From assembly GCF_000763885.1 (NCBI RefSeq), contig NZ_JRKO01000001.1:148955-212954 (forward strand): 64,000 nucleotides of DNA, in the 5' to 3' direction. Source of the DNA: Paracoccus versutus (GTDB taxonomy: Bacteria > Pseudomonadota > Alphaproteobacteria > Rhodobacterales > Rhodobacteraceae). The notes below the pieces were generated by a model, which saw only the letters and a program-made list of their open reading frames with translations, ran no database searches and had not been told where the DNA came from. How positions within the stretch are numbered: position 1 is the stretch's first letter; the number at the start of each line of letters is the position of its first letter. The translations under genes and the position numbers were made by a program. This document shows, one piece after another, positions 9,959 to 18,745 of this stretch.

Positions 9959-12310
9959 ATGAACGGACACGGTAAGCATCAGCACCATTCGCATGATCAT
10001 GACCATTCGGGTCATGCGCATCTTGTGAAGGACCCCGTCTGCGGCATGGAGGTCGATCCGCAGACGGCGGAACATCACCTGACCCATGAGGGTCACACTC
10101 ACTATTTCTGCTCGGCTTCCTGCAAGGCGAAATTCAAGGCGGACCCCGCCCGATATCTTGCAGGAGACGCGGCGCCCGCTCCGGACGCGCCCGAGGGCGC
10201 GATCTGGACCTGTCCGATGCATCCCGAGATCCGGCAGGATGGGCCGGGAAGCTGCCCGATCTGCGGCATGGCGCTGGAGCCGTTGATGGTGACCGCCGAC
10301 AGCGGCCCCAGCCCGGAACTCGCCGACATGACACGGCGCTTCTGGATCGGGCTGGTCCTCGCCGCTCCGGTCTTCGTGCTCGAAATGGGCAGTCACCTTA
10401 TTCCCGCACTGCATCATCTGGTGCCGATGCGGATATCGATCTGGGTTCAGCTCGTTCTGGCGACGCCGGTGGTTTTGTGGTGCGGATGGCCGTTCTTTGA
10501 GCGCGCCTGGGCGTCGCTGGTCAATCGCAGCCTCAACATGTTCACCCTGATCGCCATGGGCACGGGCGTCGCCTGGGCCTACAGCATCGTCGCCGCCCTT
10601 GCGCCGGGTATTTTCCCCGCCGCCTTTCGCGCGGAAGATGGCACGGTCGCGGTCTATTTCGAGGCGGCGGCGGTCATCACCGTTCTGGTGCTGCTTGGCC
10701 AGGTGCTGGAACTGCGCGCCCGTGAGCAGACCTCGGGCGCGATCAGGGCGCTTCTCGATCTGGCGCCGAAGACGGCGCGGCGCGTCGGTGACGATGGCGT
10801 GGAGGAAGACGTTCCGGTCGAGCACGTTGCCCTCGGCGACAGGCTGCGTGTGCGGCCCGGCGAGACCGTGCCGGTCGATGGCGTCGTCGAGGACGGACGC
10901 TCCTCGCTTGATGAAGCGATGGTCACCGGCGAATCCATGCCTGTCACCCGCACTGTGGGCGATCAGGTCATCGGCGGCACGCTGAATCAGACCGGGGCGC
11001 TGGTGATCCGCGCCGAAAAGGTCGGCCGCGATACCATGCTGTCGCGCATCGTGCAGATGGTCGCCGATGCGCAGCGCTCGCGCGCGCCGATCCAGCGCAT
11101 GGCCGATCAGGTCTCGGGCTGGTTCGTGCCGCTGGTCATCGTCATCGCGATTCTGGCCTTCATCGTCTGGGGCATCTGGGGTCCCGAGCCGCGCTTCGCC
11201 TACGGGCTGGTCGTGGCCGTTTCGGTTCTGATCATCGCCTGTCCCTGCGCATTGGGGCTGGCGACGCCGATGTCGATCATGGTCGGCGTCGGCAAGGGCG
11301 CCAGCGCCGGCGTCCTGATCAAGAACGCCGAAGCGCTCGAACATATGGAGAAGGTCGACACGCTCGTCGTCGACAAGACCGGCACGCTCACCGAGGGCAA
11401 GCCGTCGGTGACGGCGATCGTGGCGGCAGGCGGTTTTAACGAAACGGAAATCCTGCGGCTTGCCGCTGGCGTCGAGAAGGCGTCGGAACATCCGCTGGCA
11501 TTGGCGATTGTGGAGGCGGCGGAGAAGAAGGGCATCGAGGTCCCGCCCGTGGTGGACTTCGACTCCCCTCTCGGCAAGGGCGCGCTCGGCACCGTCGAGG
11601 GCAAGGCGATCGCGCTCGGCAATGCGGCGTTCCTCAAGGAGCATGGTGTCGATGCGTCGGCCCTTGCCGAACGGGCGGACGCCTTGCGCCATGATGGCGC
11701 CACGGCGATCTATATCGGCGTCGATGGCAAGGCGGGTGGCATCTTCGCCATTGCCGATCCGGTGAAGGCGACGACGCAGGAGGCGCTGAACGCGCTGCAT
11801 GGCGAAGGCATCCGCATCGTGATGCTGACCGGCGACAATAAAACCACAGCCGAAGCTGTCGCGCGTCAACTGGGCATCGATGAGGTCGAGGCCGACGTGC
11901 TGCCGGATGCAAAGAGCGCCGTGGTGAGCCGTCTCAAGGCTGAAGGCCGTGTGGTTGCCATGGCGGGCGACGGCGTCAATGACGCGCCCGCGCTTGCCGC
12001 CGCCGATGTCGGCATCGCCATGGGCTCGGGCACCGATGTCGCCATCGAAAGCGCCGGCGTCACCTTACTCAAGGGAGACCTCATGGGGATCGTGAAAGCG
12101 CGGCGTCTGTCGCAGGCGACGATGGCGAATATCCGCCAGAACCTGTTCTTCGCCTTCATCTACAATGCCGCCGGCATCCCGATTGCCGCGGGCGTGCTTT
12201 ACCCTTCTTTCGGCCTCCTTCTGTCACCGATCATCGCGGCCGCCGCCATGTCGCTGTCGTCGGTCAGCGTCATCGCCAACGCGCTGCGATTGCGCGGATT
12301 GAAACTTTGA
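9959..12310 (+). CDS. copA: copper-exporting P1B-1 ATPase with YHS and heavy-metal-binding domains
   Basis: 783 aa. A His-rich N-terminus (residues 1-22) is followed by a YHS domain (DPVCGMEV and FCSASC), then a cysteine-rich heavy-metal-binding domain (CPMHPEI and [11 protein letters not shown], about 80-105) in place of HMA domains. The core has [14 protein letters not shown] in the ion-path helix, [21 protein letters not shown], and the Cu+ signature residues YN in the seventh and MxxSS in the eighth helix. This pattern is that of SilP/CopA-type pumps exporting Cu+ or Ag+ to the periplasm. It follows the flavin reductase by 35 bp. Confidence 0.92.
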   Translation: MNGHGKHQHHSHDHDHSGHAHLVKDPVCGMEVDPQTAEHHLTHEGHTHYFCSASCKAKFKADPARYLAGDAAPAPDAPEGAIWTCPMHPEIRQDGPGSCPICGMALEPLMVTADSGPSPELADMTRRFWIGLVLAAPVFVLEMGSHLIPALHHLVPMRISIWVQLVLATPVVLWCGWPFFERAWASLVNRSLNMFTLIAMGTGVAWAYSIVAALAPGIFPAAFRAEDGTVAVYFEAAAVITVLVLLGQVLELRAREQTSGAIRALLDLAPKTARRVGDDGVEEDVPVEHVALGDRLRVRPGETVPVDGVVEDGRSSLDEAMVTGESMPVTRTVGDQVIGGTLNQTGALVIRAEKVGRDTMLSRIVQMVADAQRSRAPIQRMADQVSGWFVPLVIVIAILAFIVWGIWGPEPRFAYGLVVAVSVLIIACPCALGLATPMSIMVGVGKGASAGVLIKNAEALEHMEKVDTLVVDKTGTLTEGKPSVTAIVAAGGFNETEILRLAAGVEKASEHPLALAIVEAAEKKGIEVPPVVDFDSPLGKGALGTVEGKAIALGNAAFLKEHGVDASALAERADALRHDGATAIYIGVDGKAGGIFAIADPVKATTQEALNALHGEGIRIVMLTGDNKTTAEAVARQLGIDEVEADVLPDAKSAVVSRLKAEGRVVAMAGDGVNDAPALAAADVGIAMGSGTDVAIESAGVTLLKGDLMGIVKARRLSQATMANIRQNLFFAFIYNAAGIPIAAGVLYPSFGLLLSPIIAAAAMSLSSVSVIANALRLRGLKL

Positions 12311-12329
12311 CTGAAACGCTGGCGCGACG

Positions 12330-12362
12330 GACGCCCTCGCATCAGTCGTAGGCGAGGGCGTC
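12330..12362. terminator. perfect 11-bp hairpin between convergent genes
   Basis: GACGCCCTCGC and GCGAGGGCGTC are perfect inverted arms around an 11-base loop, 20 bp after the copA stop and overlapping the stop codon of the convergent small gene. It has no U tract, but its position suggests a bidirectional terminator or RNA-stability hairpin. Confidence 0.6.
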
Positions 12363-12591
12363 AGTCGCGCCAATAATTGTTGGCGGCCGCAACCGTCTGG
12401 AAATGGATGGCGATCACCTGCGAGGAAGCGATGAGTTGCGCGGTGTCCTGATCGTAGGCCGCGCGCAGCTTGTCGCGAATCTCGGCGGAAGGCTGGGTCA
12501 CCTTGACGCCGACCCGCGCCATTTTGGTGGCAAGGTCGAACCCCTCCTGCGGGGTCGCTGTCTTGAGTGAGGGAAGCCAAGTGTCAGCCAT
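12361..12591 (-). CDS. hypothetical 76-aa protein
   Basis: The ATG at 12591 follows GGAAGGAAAA and gives 76 aa starting MADTWLPSLKTATPQEGFD and ending VAAANNYWRD. It is mostly helical, without signal peptide or membrane segment. Family resemblance was not recognised with certainty. The wider open frame that reaches 12825 overlaps the next gene's coding region and is not needed. It lies in the metal block, convergent with copA, and is probably the last gene of a leftward transcript. Confidence 0.65.
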   Translation of the reverse strand: MADTWLPSLKTATPQEGFDLATKMARVGVKVTQPSAEIRDKLRAAYDQDTAQLIASSQVIAIHFQTVAAANNYWRD

Positions 12592-12688
12592 GATGTTTTC
12601 CTTCCAGAGAATATGAGTGCGCAGCAACCGTAATCTACCCGAGCAGCTAGCGAAAGCATCACCCCGTGATGAGTTTCGTTTCCAGAAG

Positions 12689-13333
12689 TTACGCCTGAAA
12701 CGCCCTGTCGTGCGGGAAATCCCCTTCGGCGATGTAAGCTTCTTCCGCCTGCGTCGATTCCCGGCCGAGGACCTGATTGCGGTGCGGGTGACGGCCAAAA
12801 GCGGCGATGACCTTGCGCACATCACCGGCCTGTTTCACCAGTGACTGGTATATCGGCTGAAGGGAAGCGGGGGCTTCCGCTGCGATCTCTTCGCGAAGCC
12901 TGATGAGCAGATCGATGCGCGCAAGGTGATCCGGGCCTTCGCAATGGCCAAGGGGCTGACTGTAGACGATCCTGAACCAGGGCGTGCCCAGCGATGCGTA
13001 GTGGCCGTTGGAGAACCCCTCCATCGCCAGCGACAGCGCGGCAGGGTCTTGCGCGAATGCGCGTGGCGTGCCGCGCCAGAGCGAGCGCGAGAACTGGTCG
13101 AGCACGATGATGAGCGCCAGCCTGCCTTCGGGGTCGCCGGCCCAGTCGTCGAGATCGCCTGAAGCTGCGCTGCTCGTGAGGTCGGCGAAGCGCGCGACGA
13201 TTTTGTCGTCTGCGCCGCCATGCAGCCGCCACGACCAGTGATCGCGATGAGTTCCAGCCGCTATCCCTGACGAGCGGCCTTCGGGAAACCAGAAGTCGAG
13301 AACGTCGTTCCACGGGGCGGTCCTGGCATCCAT
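12689..13333 (-). CDS. DUF924 family protein
   Basis: 214 aa. The opening WNDVLDFWFPEG, the central LALIIVLDQFSRSLWRGTPRAF and the C-terminal FGRHPHRNQVLGRES are the conserved blocks of DUF924, a soluble TPR-like helical family of unknown function found across proteobacteria. The start at 13333 follows AAAGGATCGAT. It stands between the small 76-aa gene and the CPG-motif ATPase, all leftward. Function is unknown. Confidence 0.9.
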   Translation of the reverse strand: MDARTAPWNDVLDFWFPEGRSSGIAAGTHRDHWSWRLHGGADDKIVARFADLTSSAASGDLDDWAGDPEGRLALIIVLDQFSRSLWRGTPRAFAQDPAALSLAMEGFSNGHYASLGTPWFRIVYSQPLGHCEGPDHLARIDLLIRLREEIAAEAPASLQPIYQSLVKQAGDVRKVIAAFGRHPHRNQVLGRESTQAEEAYIAEGDFPHDRAFQA

Positions 13334-13390
13334 ATCGATCCTTTCAGATAGTTCCGGACGATGAGACAGGATTGACGCTGCAAAAACAAC

Positions 13391-13414
13391 AGACCCCGCA
13401 TCGGAACGGGGTCT
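13391..13414 (-). terminator. Rho-independent terminator of the CPG-type ATPase gene
   Basis: On the minus strand AGACCCCG and CGGGGTCT pair around an eight-base loop and are followed by a T-rich run. It lies 17 bp after the ATPase stop and before the DUF924 start. Confidence 0.7.
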
Positions 13415-13430
13415 GCCAGGAGGCGAGGCG

Positions 13431-15380
13431 TCAGCCTCGCGCGGCCACAGTCGCCGGCCGGGTGGCGGCGGCTTTTGCTGCCCTCCCGCCGGGTGCGGTG
13501 GCCTTCGGCACGCGCAGTAGACGCATGCCGTTGGCGATGACGATCAGCACCGAAAGCTGGTGGACCAGCATGCCGCCCGCCATGTGGACATCGCCGGAAA
13601 ACACGCCCGCCAGCAGTCCGGCCACTGTCACCAGCGCGATGACGAGGTTCTGGCGCATATTGCCCAGCGTTGCGCGCGAGATCGCCATCGCCTCGGGGAT
13701 CTTGCCGAGATCGTCCTTCAGGAGCGCGATGTCGGCGGTCTCGATGGCGACGTCGCTGCCGGCCGCGCCCATGGCGATCGAGGTGTCGGCGGCGGCAAGA
13801 GCAGGGGCATCGTTGATGCCGTCGCCGACCATGGCGACATGCGCGCCATCCGCCTTCATCTTCCGGATCAGTTCCAACTTGTCCTCGGGCATCAGCCCGG
13901 CATGGACCTCGTCGATGCCGACCTCGCGGGCAATGGCTTCGGCGGCGCCATGCTGGTCGCCGGTCAGCATGACCACGCGGCCTATGCCGATGTCGCGCAG
14001 CCGGGCGATGGCCTCCGCCGCGCCTTCACGGGCCATGTCAGACATGCCCAGCAGCCCGATCAGCTGCCCGTCACGCGCCACCAGGATCGGCGTCTGGCCG
14101 TTGGACAGCAGGCGGTCCAGTGCGGCTTCGCCCTCCTGGCCCAGCGCGATGCCGAGCGTATCCATCAGGCGTCGGTTGCCAGCGGCAACGGTCCGGCCGT
14201 CGATGCGGGCGCTCAGGCCCATGCCGGCGTGCTCCTCCAGCGTTTCAGGCGTGGAAAGCGGCCCGTTCTTGCGGCCGGCCTCGACGATCGGACGCCCGAG
14301 CGGGTGGGTCGATCCAGCCTCGGCGGTTGCGGCCAGATGCAGCAACTCGGCTTCCGTCACTCCGCCCAGCGCGACGATGGAGGCGAGCTGCGGTTTGCCT
14401 TCCGTCAGCGTGCCGGTCTTGTCGAGCGCCAGCGTGTCGATCCGGCCCGCACTTTCCAGATGCTGGCCGCCTTTGATCAGGATGCCGCTGCGCGCCGCGC
14501 GGCCGATGCCGGCGACGATGGACACCGGCGTCGAGATCACCAGCGCGCCGGGGCAGCCGACGACCAGCAGCGTCAGCGCCAGACGGATATCCTGCGTCAC
14601 GGCGAAGGCGACGACCGCAAGTCCGATGATCGAGGGCGTATACCATTGCGCGAAGCGCTCGATCATGCGCTGACTCGGGGCTTTTTCCTCCTGCGCCTCC
14701 TCGACGCGCTGAATGATGCGGGCAAGGGTGGTGTCGGCGCCGACATTGGTGGCGCGGATGCGCAGCAACCCGTTCTCGGCGATCGTTCCTGCATGAACGT
14801 GGCTGCCCGGCGCTTTCTCGGCCGGCATCGGCTCACCAGTAATCGCTGCCTCGCTCACGGCGGCGGTGCCTTCGGTCACCTCGCCGTCCACCGGGATACG
14901 CTGACCGGCCCTGACCAGCACGGTCTCGCCAAGCTGGACCATATGAGCCGGCATTTCGACGGGATCGCCGTCGCGCAGCACGGTCGCGGTGGCGGGCGCG
15001 GCATCGAGCAATGCCTTCAGCGCCCCTCGGGTCTGTCCCATGGTGCGCGCCTCAAGCCAGCCACCGAACATGAACAGGAAGGTGACGGCCGCCGACTCCC
15101 AGACCTCGCCGATAAACAACGCGCCGACCGCCGCGACGGTGACGAGCAGTTCGATGCTGAAATGCCTTACACGCAGCGAGCGCCAGGCGCGGATGGCGAT
15201 ATCGGAGCCGGCAACAAAAGCTGCCGCGACCATCAGCGCCGTCCATGCCTCGACCATGCCGAAACCGTAGCGCGCCAGAAGGCCGGCCGCGATCAACCCG
15301 CCGCTGCCGACCGTCAACCAGAAGCGTCGCCGTGCCGGATGCACGAAGGCGCTCCTGATCCTGCTGACAAGATTGCTCAT
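13431..15380 (-). CDS. P1B-type metal ATPase with CPG motif
   Basis: 649 aa from the ATG at 15380, which follows AAAGGAG at nine bases; a longer frame begins at 15407. It has no N-terminal metal-binding domain. It shows an actuator TGEP in place of the usual TGES, CPG in the ion-path helix (VVGCPGALVIS) where zinc/cadmium pumps have [24 protein letters not shown], and an unusual last helix (MLVHQLSVLIVIANGMRLL). General fold and length are those of ZntA/CadA pumps. The HMA protein encoded just upstream probably supplies metal in trans. The transported ion cannot be assigned with confidence because the binding cysteine pair is incomplete. Confidence 0.85.
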   Translation of the reverse strand: MSNLVSRIRSAFVHPARRRFWLTVGSGGLIAAGLLARYGFGMVEAWTALMVAAAFVAGSDIAIRAWRSLRVRHFSIELLVTVAAVGALFIGEVWESAAVTFLFMFGGWLEARTMGQTRGALKALLDAAPATATVLRDGDPVEMPAHMVQLGETVLVRAGQRIPVDGEVTEGTAAVSEAAITGEPMPAEKAPGSHVHAGTIAENGLLRIRATNVGADTTLARIIQRVEEAQEEKAPSQRMIERFAQWYTPSIIGLAVVAFAVTQDIRLALTLLVVGCPGALVISTPVSIVAGIGRAARSGILIKGGQHLESAGRIDTLALDKTGTLTEGKPQLASIVALGGVTEAELLHLAATAEAGSTHPLGRPIVEAGRKNGPLSTPETLEEHAGMGLSARIDGRTVAAGNRRLMDTLGIALGQEGEAALDRLLSNGQTPILVARDGQLIGLLGMSDMAREGAAEAIARLRDIGIGRVVMLTGDQHGAAEAIAREVGIDEVHAGLMPEDKLELIRKMKADGAHVAMVGDGINDAPALAAADTSIAMGAAGSDVAIETADIALLKDDLGKIPEAMAISRATLGNMRQNLVIALVTVAGLLAGVFSGDVHMAGGMLVHQLSVLIVIANGMRLLRVPKATAPGGRAAKAAATRPATVAARG

Positions 15381-15466
15381 CTCATCGCTCCTTTCATCTT
15401 CAACCATGCCGGAAAAGCGTGCCGGCCGCGCCGGCGCGCGGCGCGGCGAAAAAGGTGGAGTGCCGA

Positions 15467-15688
15467 TCAGAAGGCGGCAGGCTGTGCCTCATAGCCGGTT
15501 CCGCGCACCGCCTCGACCAACGCTTCAACGCTCGATTGCGCGGGGTCGTGCTCGACCTCGATCTTGCCGGTGTTGAAGCGCACCTCGGCCTTTGCCACAC
15601 CAGGAAGGGCGTTGAGCGCTTTCTCGATCTTCGGCACGCAGGAGGGGCACGAAAGTTCGTCGCTGCGAAGGATGGTTTTCTGGGTCAT
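15467..15688 (-). CDS. free HMA-domain metallochaperone
   Basis: 73 aa from the ATG at 15688, preceded by AAAGGAA at eight bases. It is a single ferredoxin-like HMA domain with the metal-binding CxxC in LSCPSCVPKIEKAL and the C-terminal half GVAKAEVRFNTGKIEV. It is 86 bp upstream of, and on the same strand as, the CPG-type ATPase that lacks its own HMA domain, so it probably acts as that pump's detached metal-binding domain or chaperone. Confidence 0.88.
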   Translation of the reverse strand: MTQKTILRSDELSCPSCVPKIEKALNALPGVAKAEVRFNTGKIEVEHDPAQSSVEALVEAVRGTGYEAQPAAF

Positions 15689-16057
15689 GATCGGGTTCCT
15701 TTCGATAGTGGGGAGGGGTGTCCCCTGCCTCATTGATCTAAGGGTTCGAACCCGCATTGCGATTGGCGAAACCGGCAAGCCAAGCTTGCACGAATACACA
15801 GGCCACTGCCTTGGTTCTGAATCATCGGGCGACCACTTTGGGGTCGGTTCCGGCCGAAGCCGAGGAACGCTATTACGCCATGCTGGAAGCCCAACCCATG
15901 GCCGCGTGACTCAAACTAAAACGCCTCCGGCAATCCCTGAGCGGTTCACTTCTTCTGGGGGATGACGAGTAGGTTGAGTTCCCCCGCATCCCTTGATCGG
16001 TATTTGACGCGAGCACGTACCAACGCATTCGAATCCGATCCAAGCTGCGGTCGCTTT
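15689..16057. other. intergenic stretch with a relic reading frame
   Basis: No complete gene is seen. On the plus strand a start-less frame (15742-15909) encodes a plausible protein tail ending PAEAEERYYAMLEAQPMAA before a TGA. It looks like the C-terminus of a lost gene, perhaps a transposase, but it was not identified. The rest holds the promoter side of the HMA gene and the downstream flank of the serine recombinase. Confidence 0.35.
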
Positions 16058-17989
16058 CTACGCCGCTGTTCGGAATAAGGCTGAAAGAAAGTTACCTCCA
16101 TCAGCGGCCGTTTCCTCGGCGTCAGGTGCGGCGCCAAGAGGCAAATGTCCGCCACTTGATCGCAAGTAAAGATGGTTGCGCCCTCCCGCAACCATCTTTA
16201 CCGGCGTAGATTGCAAGTTATGATCGACGCCGGTCCCCGCAACCATCTTTACTTGTTCGGGCAGCAAGTGAAGATTAGATCCAGCCCCCGCAACCAACGA
16301 TAATTGCGAAACCTCCAAAGCTCCGGCTGCGGAGGTTTTTTGCTGTCCGCGCGACGGCTTCCGCGAGCCGCCCGATTGCGCCAGCAGATTGTCCAGCGCC
16401 TCGGCTTCCGACAGGAAAGCCGGATCCTTCTTGCCGGCCGCGAAGCGCAGGATGGCGCCGAGATCGCCGCGCAGCACGATGGCCAGTTCGCCATCTTCCG
16501 GCACCAGCGTCACCTGATCGACCAGCGAGCGCAGGATCTCCGCCGCTTGGGCGCGGCTGTCCTCGTGCCGCAGGTTCTCCGAAAGTTCGGCGATGCGTTG
16601 GGCATAGAGCGCCGCCATGTTCGGATGCAGCAGGGGAGGCGGCTCGTCGGCATTGGCCAGTTTCTCCGTCAGTTCCGCCTTGCGCGCTTCGAGTTGCGTA
16701 ATCTTGTCCTTGAGCGTCAACGGCGGGACGCCCTGCAGTATGGCGTCGATGGCCTTGTCGAGTTCTCGGATCGTGCGATCCAGGTCCCGGCGCGCGACCT
16801 CCAGATCGGCGCCACGCTCGATGCGCAACCGGTTCACCTCCCGAGTGAACTCGGCGCAGAATTCCCGAAACAGGTCCGGCTCCATCAGGTGCTTTTTGAG
16901 CCCGTTCAGGACCGAGGCCTCGAGCGCGTCGCGGCGGATGTTGACGCGGTTGTCGCAGGTGCCCTTGTTGCGCGCCGTCGAGCAGCCCAGCAGATCCTTC
17001 GAGATCATCGAATAGCCCCCGCCGCAGCAGCCGCATTTGATGAGACCCGCGAAGAGATGCTTCGGGCGGCGGCGGTCGTTCAGCGGATTGCCGTTGGGCC
17101 GCGTGCGGGTCGAAAAGGCCAGTTCGCCCTGGCGGGCCTTGACCGCATCCCAGAGGCTTTGGTCGACGATGCGCAGGTCCGGCACCTCCTGGATCACCCA
17201 TTCGCTTTCCGGGTTCGGCCGTGAGACCCGGCGACCGGTGTCGGGATCCTTGACGTAGCGCAGCCGGTTCCAGACGAGGCGACCGACATAGAGCTCGTTG
17301 TTCAGGATGCCGGTGCCGCGCTCGCGGTTGCCATGGATGGTCGATGGCCCCCATTCCCGGCCCATGGGACCGGGCACGCCTTCGCGGTTCAGCGTCATGG
17401 CGATGGTGCGCGAGGAGAGTCCGGCGTTGTAGTCGGCGAAGATGCGGCGGATGACGGCGGCCTGCGCTTCGTTGATCGTCCGGTCGCCGCGGATCGGCTC
17501 GCCATTGGCATCGAACTGCTTGACCACGTCGTAGCCGTAGGAGTTGCCGCCGCCGGACTTGCCGTCCTCGACCCGGCCGCGCAGGCCCCGGCGGGTCTTG
17601 TCGGCCAGGTCCTTGATGAACAGCGCGTTCATCGTGCCCTTCAGGCCGACATGCAGCTCGCTGATCTCGCCTTCGGACAGCGTGAACATTTTTAGGTCGG
17701 CATAGCGCATGCGCTTGTAGATGCCGGCGATATCCTCCTGGTCGCGGCTGACCCGGTCCAGCGCCTCGGCCAGCACAATGTCGAAGCGGCCGCGCGTCGA
17801 ATCCATGATCAGCGCCTGGAGGCCGGGACGCTGGATCATGCTGGAGCCGGAGATGGAATGGTCGGAATATTCCTCGACCACCGTCCAGCCTTCCTTCTCG
17901 GCACGCAATCGGCACATGCGGAACTGGTCGGCGATCGAGGCCTCGCGCTGCAGGTCTGATGAATAGCGGGCGTAGATGGCAACCTTCAT
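16058..17989 (-). CDS. large serine recombinase
   Basis: 643 aa. Features in order are the resolvase catalytic domain (residues 1-150) with active serine S10 in YARYSSD and LAEALDRVSRD; the recombinase domain (about 165-290); a zinc ribbon with KCGCCGGG and a second Cys pair (about 320-355); and a long coiled coil (about 385-460). It cuts and rejoins att sites in site-specific integration. The last 70 or so residues are atypical (KMVAGTG-type repeats) because the 3' end of the gene runs through repeated tRNA-fMet-like sequence. The element it mobilised is not clear, since neighbouring DNA is degenerate. Confidence 0.9.
   Translation of the reverse strand: MKVAIYARYSSDLQREASIADQFRMCRLRAEKEGWTVVEEYSDHSISGSSMIQRPGLQALIMDSTRGRFDIVLAEALDRVSRDQEDIAGIYKRMRYADLKMFTLSEGEISELHVGLKGTMNALFIKDLADKTRRGLRGRVEDGKSGGGNSYGYDVVKQFDANGEPIRGDRTINEAQAAVIRRIFADYNAGLSSRTIAMTLNREGVPGPMGREWGPSTIHGNRERGTGILNNELYVGRLVWNRLRYVKDPDTGRRVSRPNPESEWVIQEVPDLRIVDQSLWDAVKARQGELAFSTRTRPNGNPLNDRRRPKHLFAGLIKCGCCGGGYSMISKDLLGCSTARNKGTCDNRVNIRRDALEASVLNGLKKHLMEPDLFREFCAEFTREVNRLRIERGADLEVARRDLDRTIRELDKAIDAILQGVPPLTLKDKITQLEARKAELTEKLANADEPPPLLHPNMAALYAQRIAELSENLRHEDSRAQAAEILRSLVDQVTLVPEDGELAIVLRGDLGAILRFAAGKKDPAFLSEAEALDNLLAQSGGSRKPSRGQQKTSAAGALEVSQLSLVAGAGSNLHLLPEQVKMVAGTGVDHNLQSTPVKMVAGGRNHLYLRSSGGHLPLGAAPDAEETAADGGNFLSALFRTAA
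16163..16296. repeat. three tRNA-fMet 3'-end-like copies plus one inverted copy (candidate att sites)
   Basis: CCCCGCAACCA occurs at 16286-16296 and 16235-16245, and with one mismatch at 16184-16194. It equals the acceptor 3' end of bacterial initiator tRNA. The two left copies extend to the shared string CGCAACCATCTTTAC, and 16163-16180 is an inverted version matching 16238-16255 over 18 bp. The copies lie inside the recombinase coding end. No complete tRNA is present. They are probably stacked attachment-site remnants. Confidence 0.6.
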
Positions 17990-18004
17990 GCGCGGGCCTC
18001 CTGG

Positions 18005-18193
18005 TCAGTCGGGGTGGTCTCTGCCGTTCTCGCGATCTTCGGCCTCGACGAAATCCCGCGCCGCGCGCCGGGCCAGCAGGCGGACCAGGTCCGCAAGCCG
18101 CCGGTCCGGGGAGGGCAGGGGAGCAGCGGACTCCCGGGTGGGTTCAGGGACCACCCGCAGCCGTTCCGCAACTGTCTGCCTCCGCCGTGCCAT
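18005..18193 (-). CDS. hypothetical 62-aa protein upstream of the recombinase
   Basis: A short frame, MARRRQTVAERLRVVPEP to ENGRDHPD, rich in Arg/Ala and predicted helical, ends 15 bp before the recombinase start. Small genes of unknown function commonly precede this recombinase class. A different-frame stretch just upstream (GPAPRFFW) loosely recalls the DUF2924 C-terminus and may be a decayed relic of it. Whether the 62-aa frame is expressed is unclear. Confidence 0.45.
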   Translation of the reverse strand: MARRRQTVAERLRVVPEPTRESAAPLPSPDRRLADLVRLLARRAARDFVEAEDRENGRDHPD

Positions 18194-18500
18194 TGCCCTG
18201 TTCCGCTCGCCGCGCGGTTGGATCCGCGCCAGAAGAATCGTGGCGCAGGACCAAGCGGAATCACAGGCGGGTTCGGGCGCATCGCATCAAGCCTCGGCGC
18301 AGTACAGCGTAAACCGGCGCTGCCGCGCCTGCTGCAGGGGGCGCTGCGCGGCGGCGTCATCGCAGCTTGGCGTAAAAATACTGGAAAGTCGCGGGATATC
18401 TGGCGGCGAGGGATGGAGATCGGCGGGGTTCCGCAGCTGGTGATCGAGCATCTAGGCATTCATGCTTCGCGTTCAGAGGCCGCTGCCCGAAGGCACGTCC

Positions 18501-18660
18501 TCATACTCCCCTTGGGAGGCCGAGGCTCAGTTGTTCCTCCCCGCCGTCCTCGTCTTGCGGTTCCAGAGACGATAGCGTGACGCCAAGCAGCCGCATGACC
18601 TTTTCCACCGGGAAGAACGATTCCAGCGACGCCGAGGTAATCATCGCAGGCTTCGCCGCA
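18501..18660 (-). pseudogene. dinB: 3' fragment of a DNA polymerase IV (dinB) gene
   Basis: On the minus strand a start-less frame reads SLESFFPVEKVMRLLGVTL, then SSLEP and EEQLSLGL before TGA at 18501-18503. This matches the C-terminal little-finger end and beta-clamp-binding tail (QLSLGL) of DinB. Only about 50 codons remain, and the polymerase core is absent. It is a relic, probably from an insertion or deletion event near the recombinase. The remaining DNA between 18194 and 18745 shows no other gene. Confidence 0.6.
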
Positions 18661-18745
18661 CCCTGCGCGCAGCAAAGCCAAGCTCCACGCCCGGCACCGG
18701 TGTCGTCGCCCCGCCTGCGCCTATGAGCAGGGCGACGCCGAAATA

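Noticed and set aside
9935..11869. 644-aa open frame on the minus strand opposite copA
   Set aside because: It is an antisense shadow of the copper ATPase: His/Arg/Asp-rich low-complexity text, no domain, no ribosome-binding site.
13560..15494. 644-aa open frame on the plus strand opposite the CPG-type ATPase
   Set aside because: It is antisense of an intact P-type ATPase and its composition is typical of a GC-rich shadow frame.
16281..16300. A complete initiator tRNA gene at the recombinase end
   Set aside because: Only the 3' acceptor end matches; no anticodon or D arm precedes it, so these are att-like fragments.
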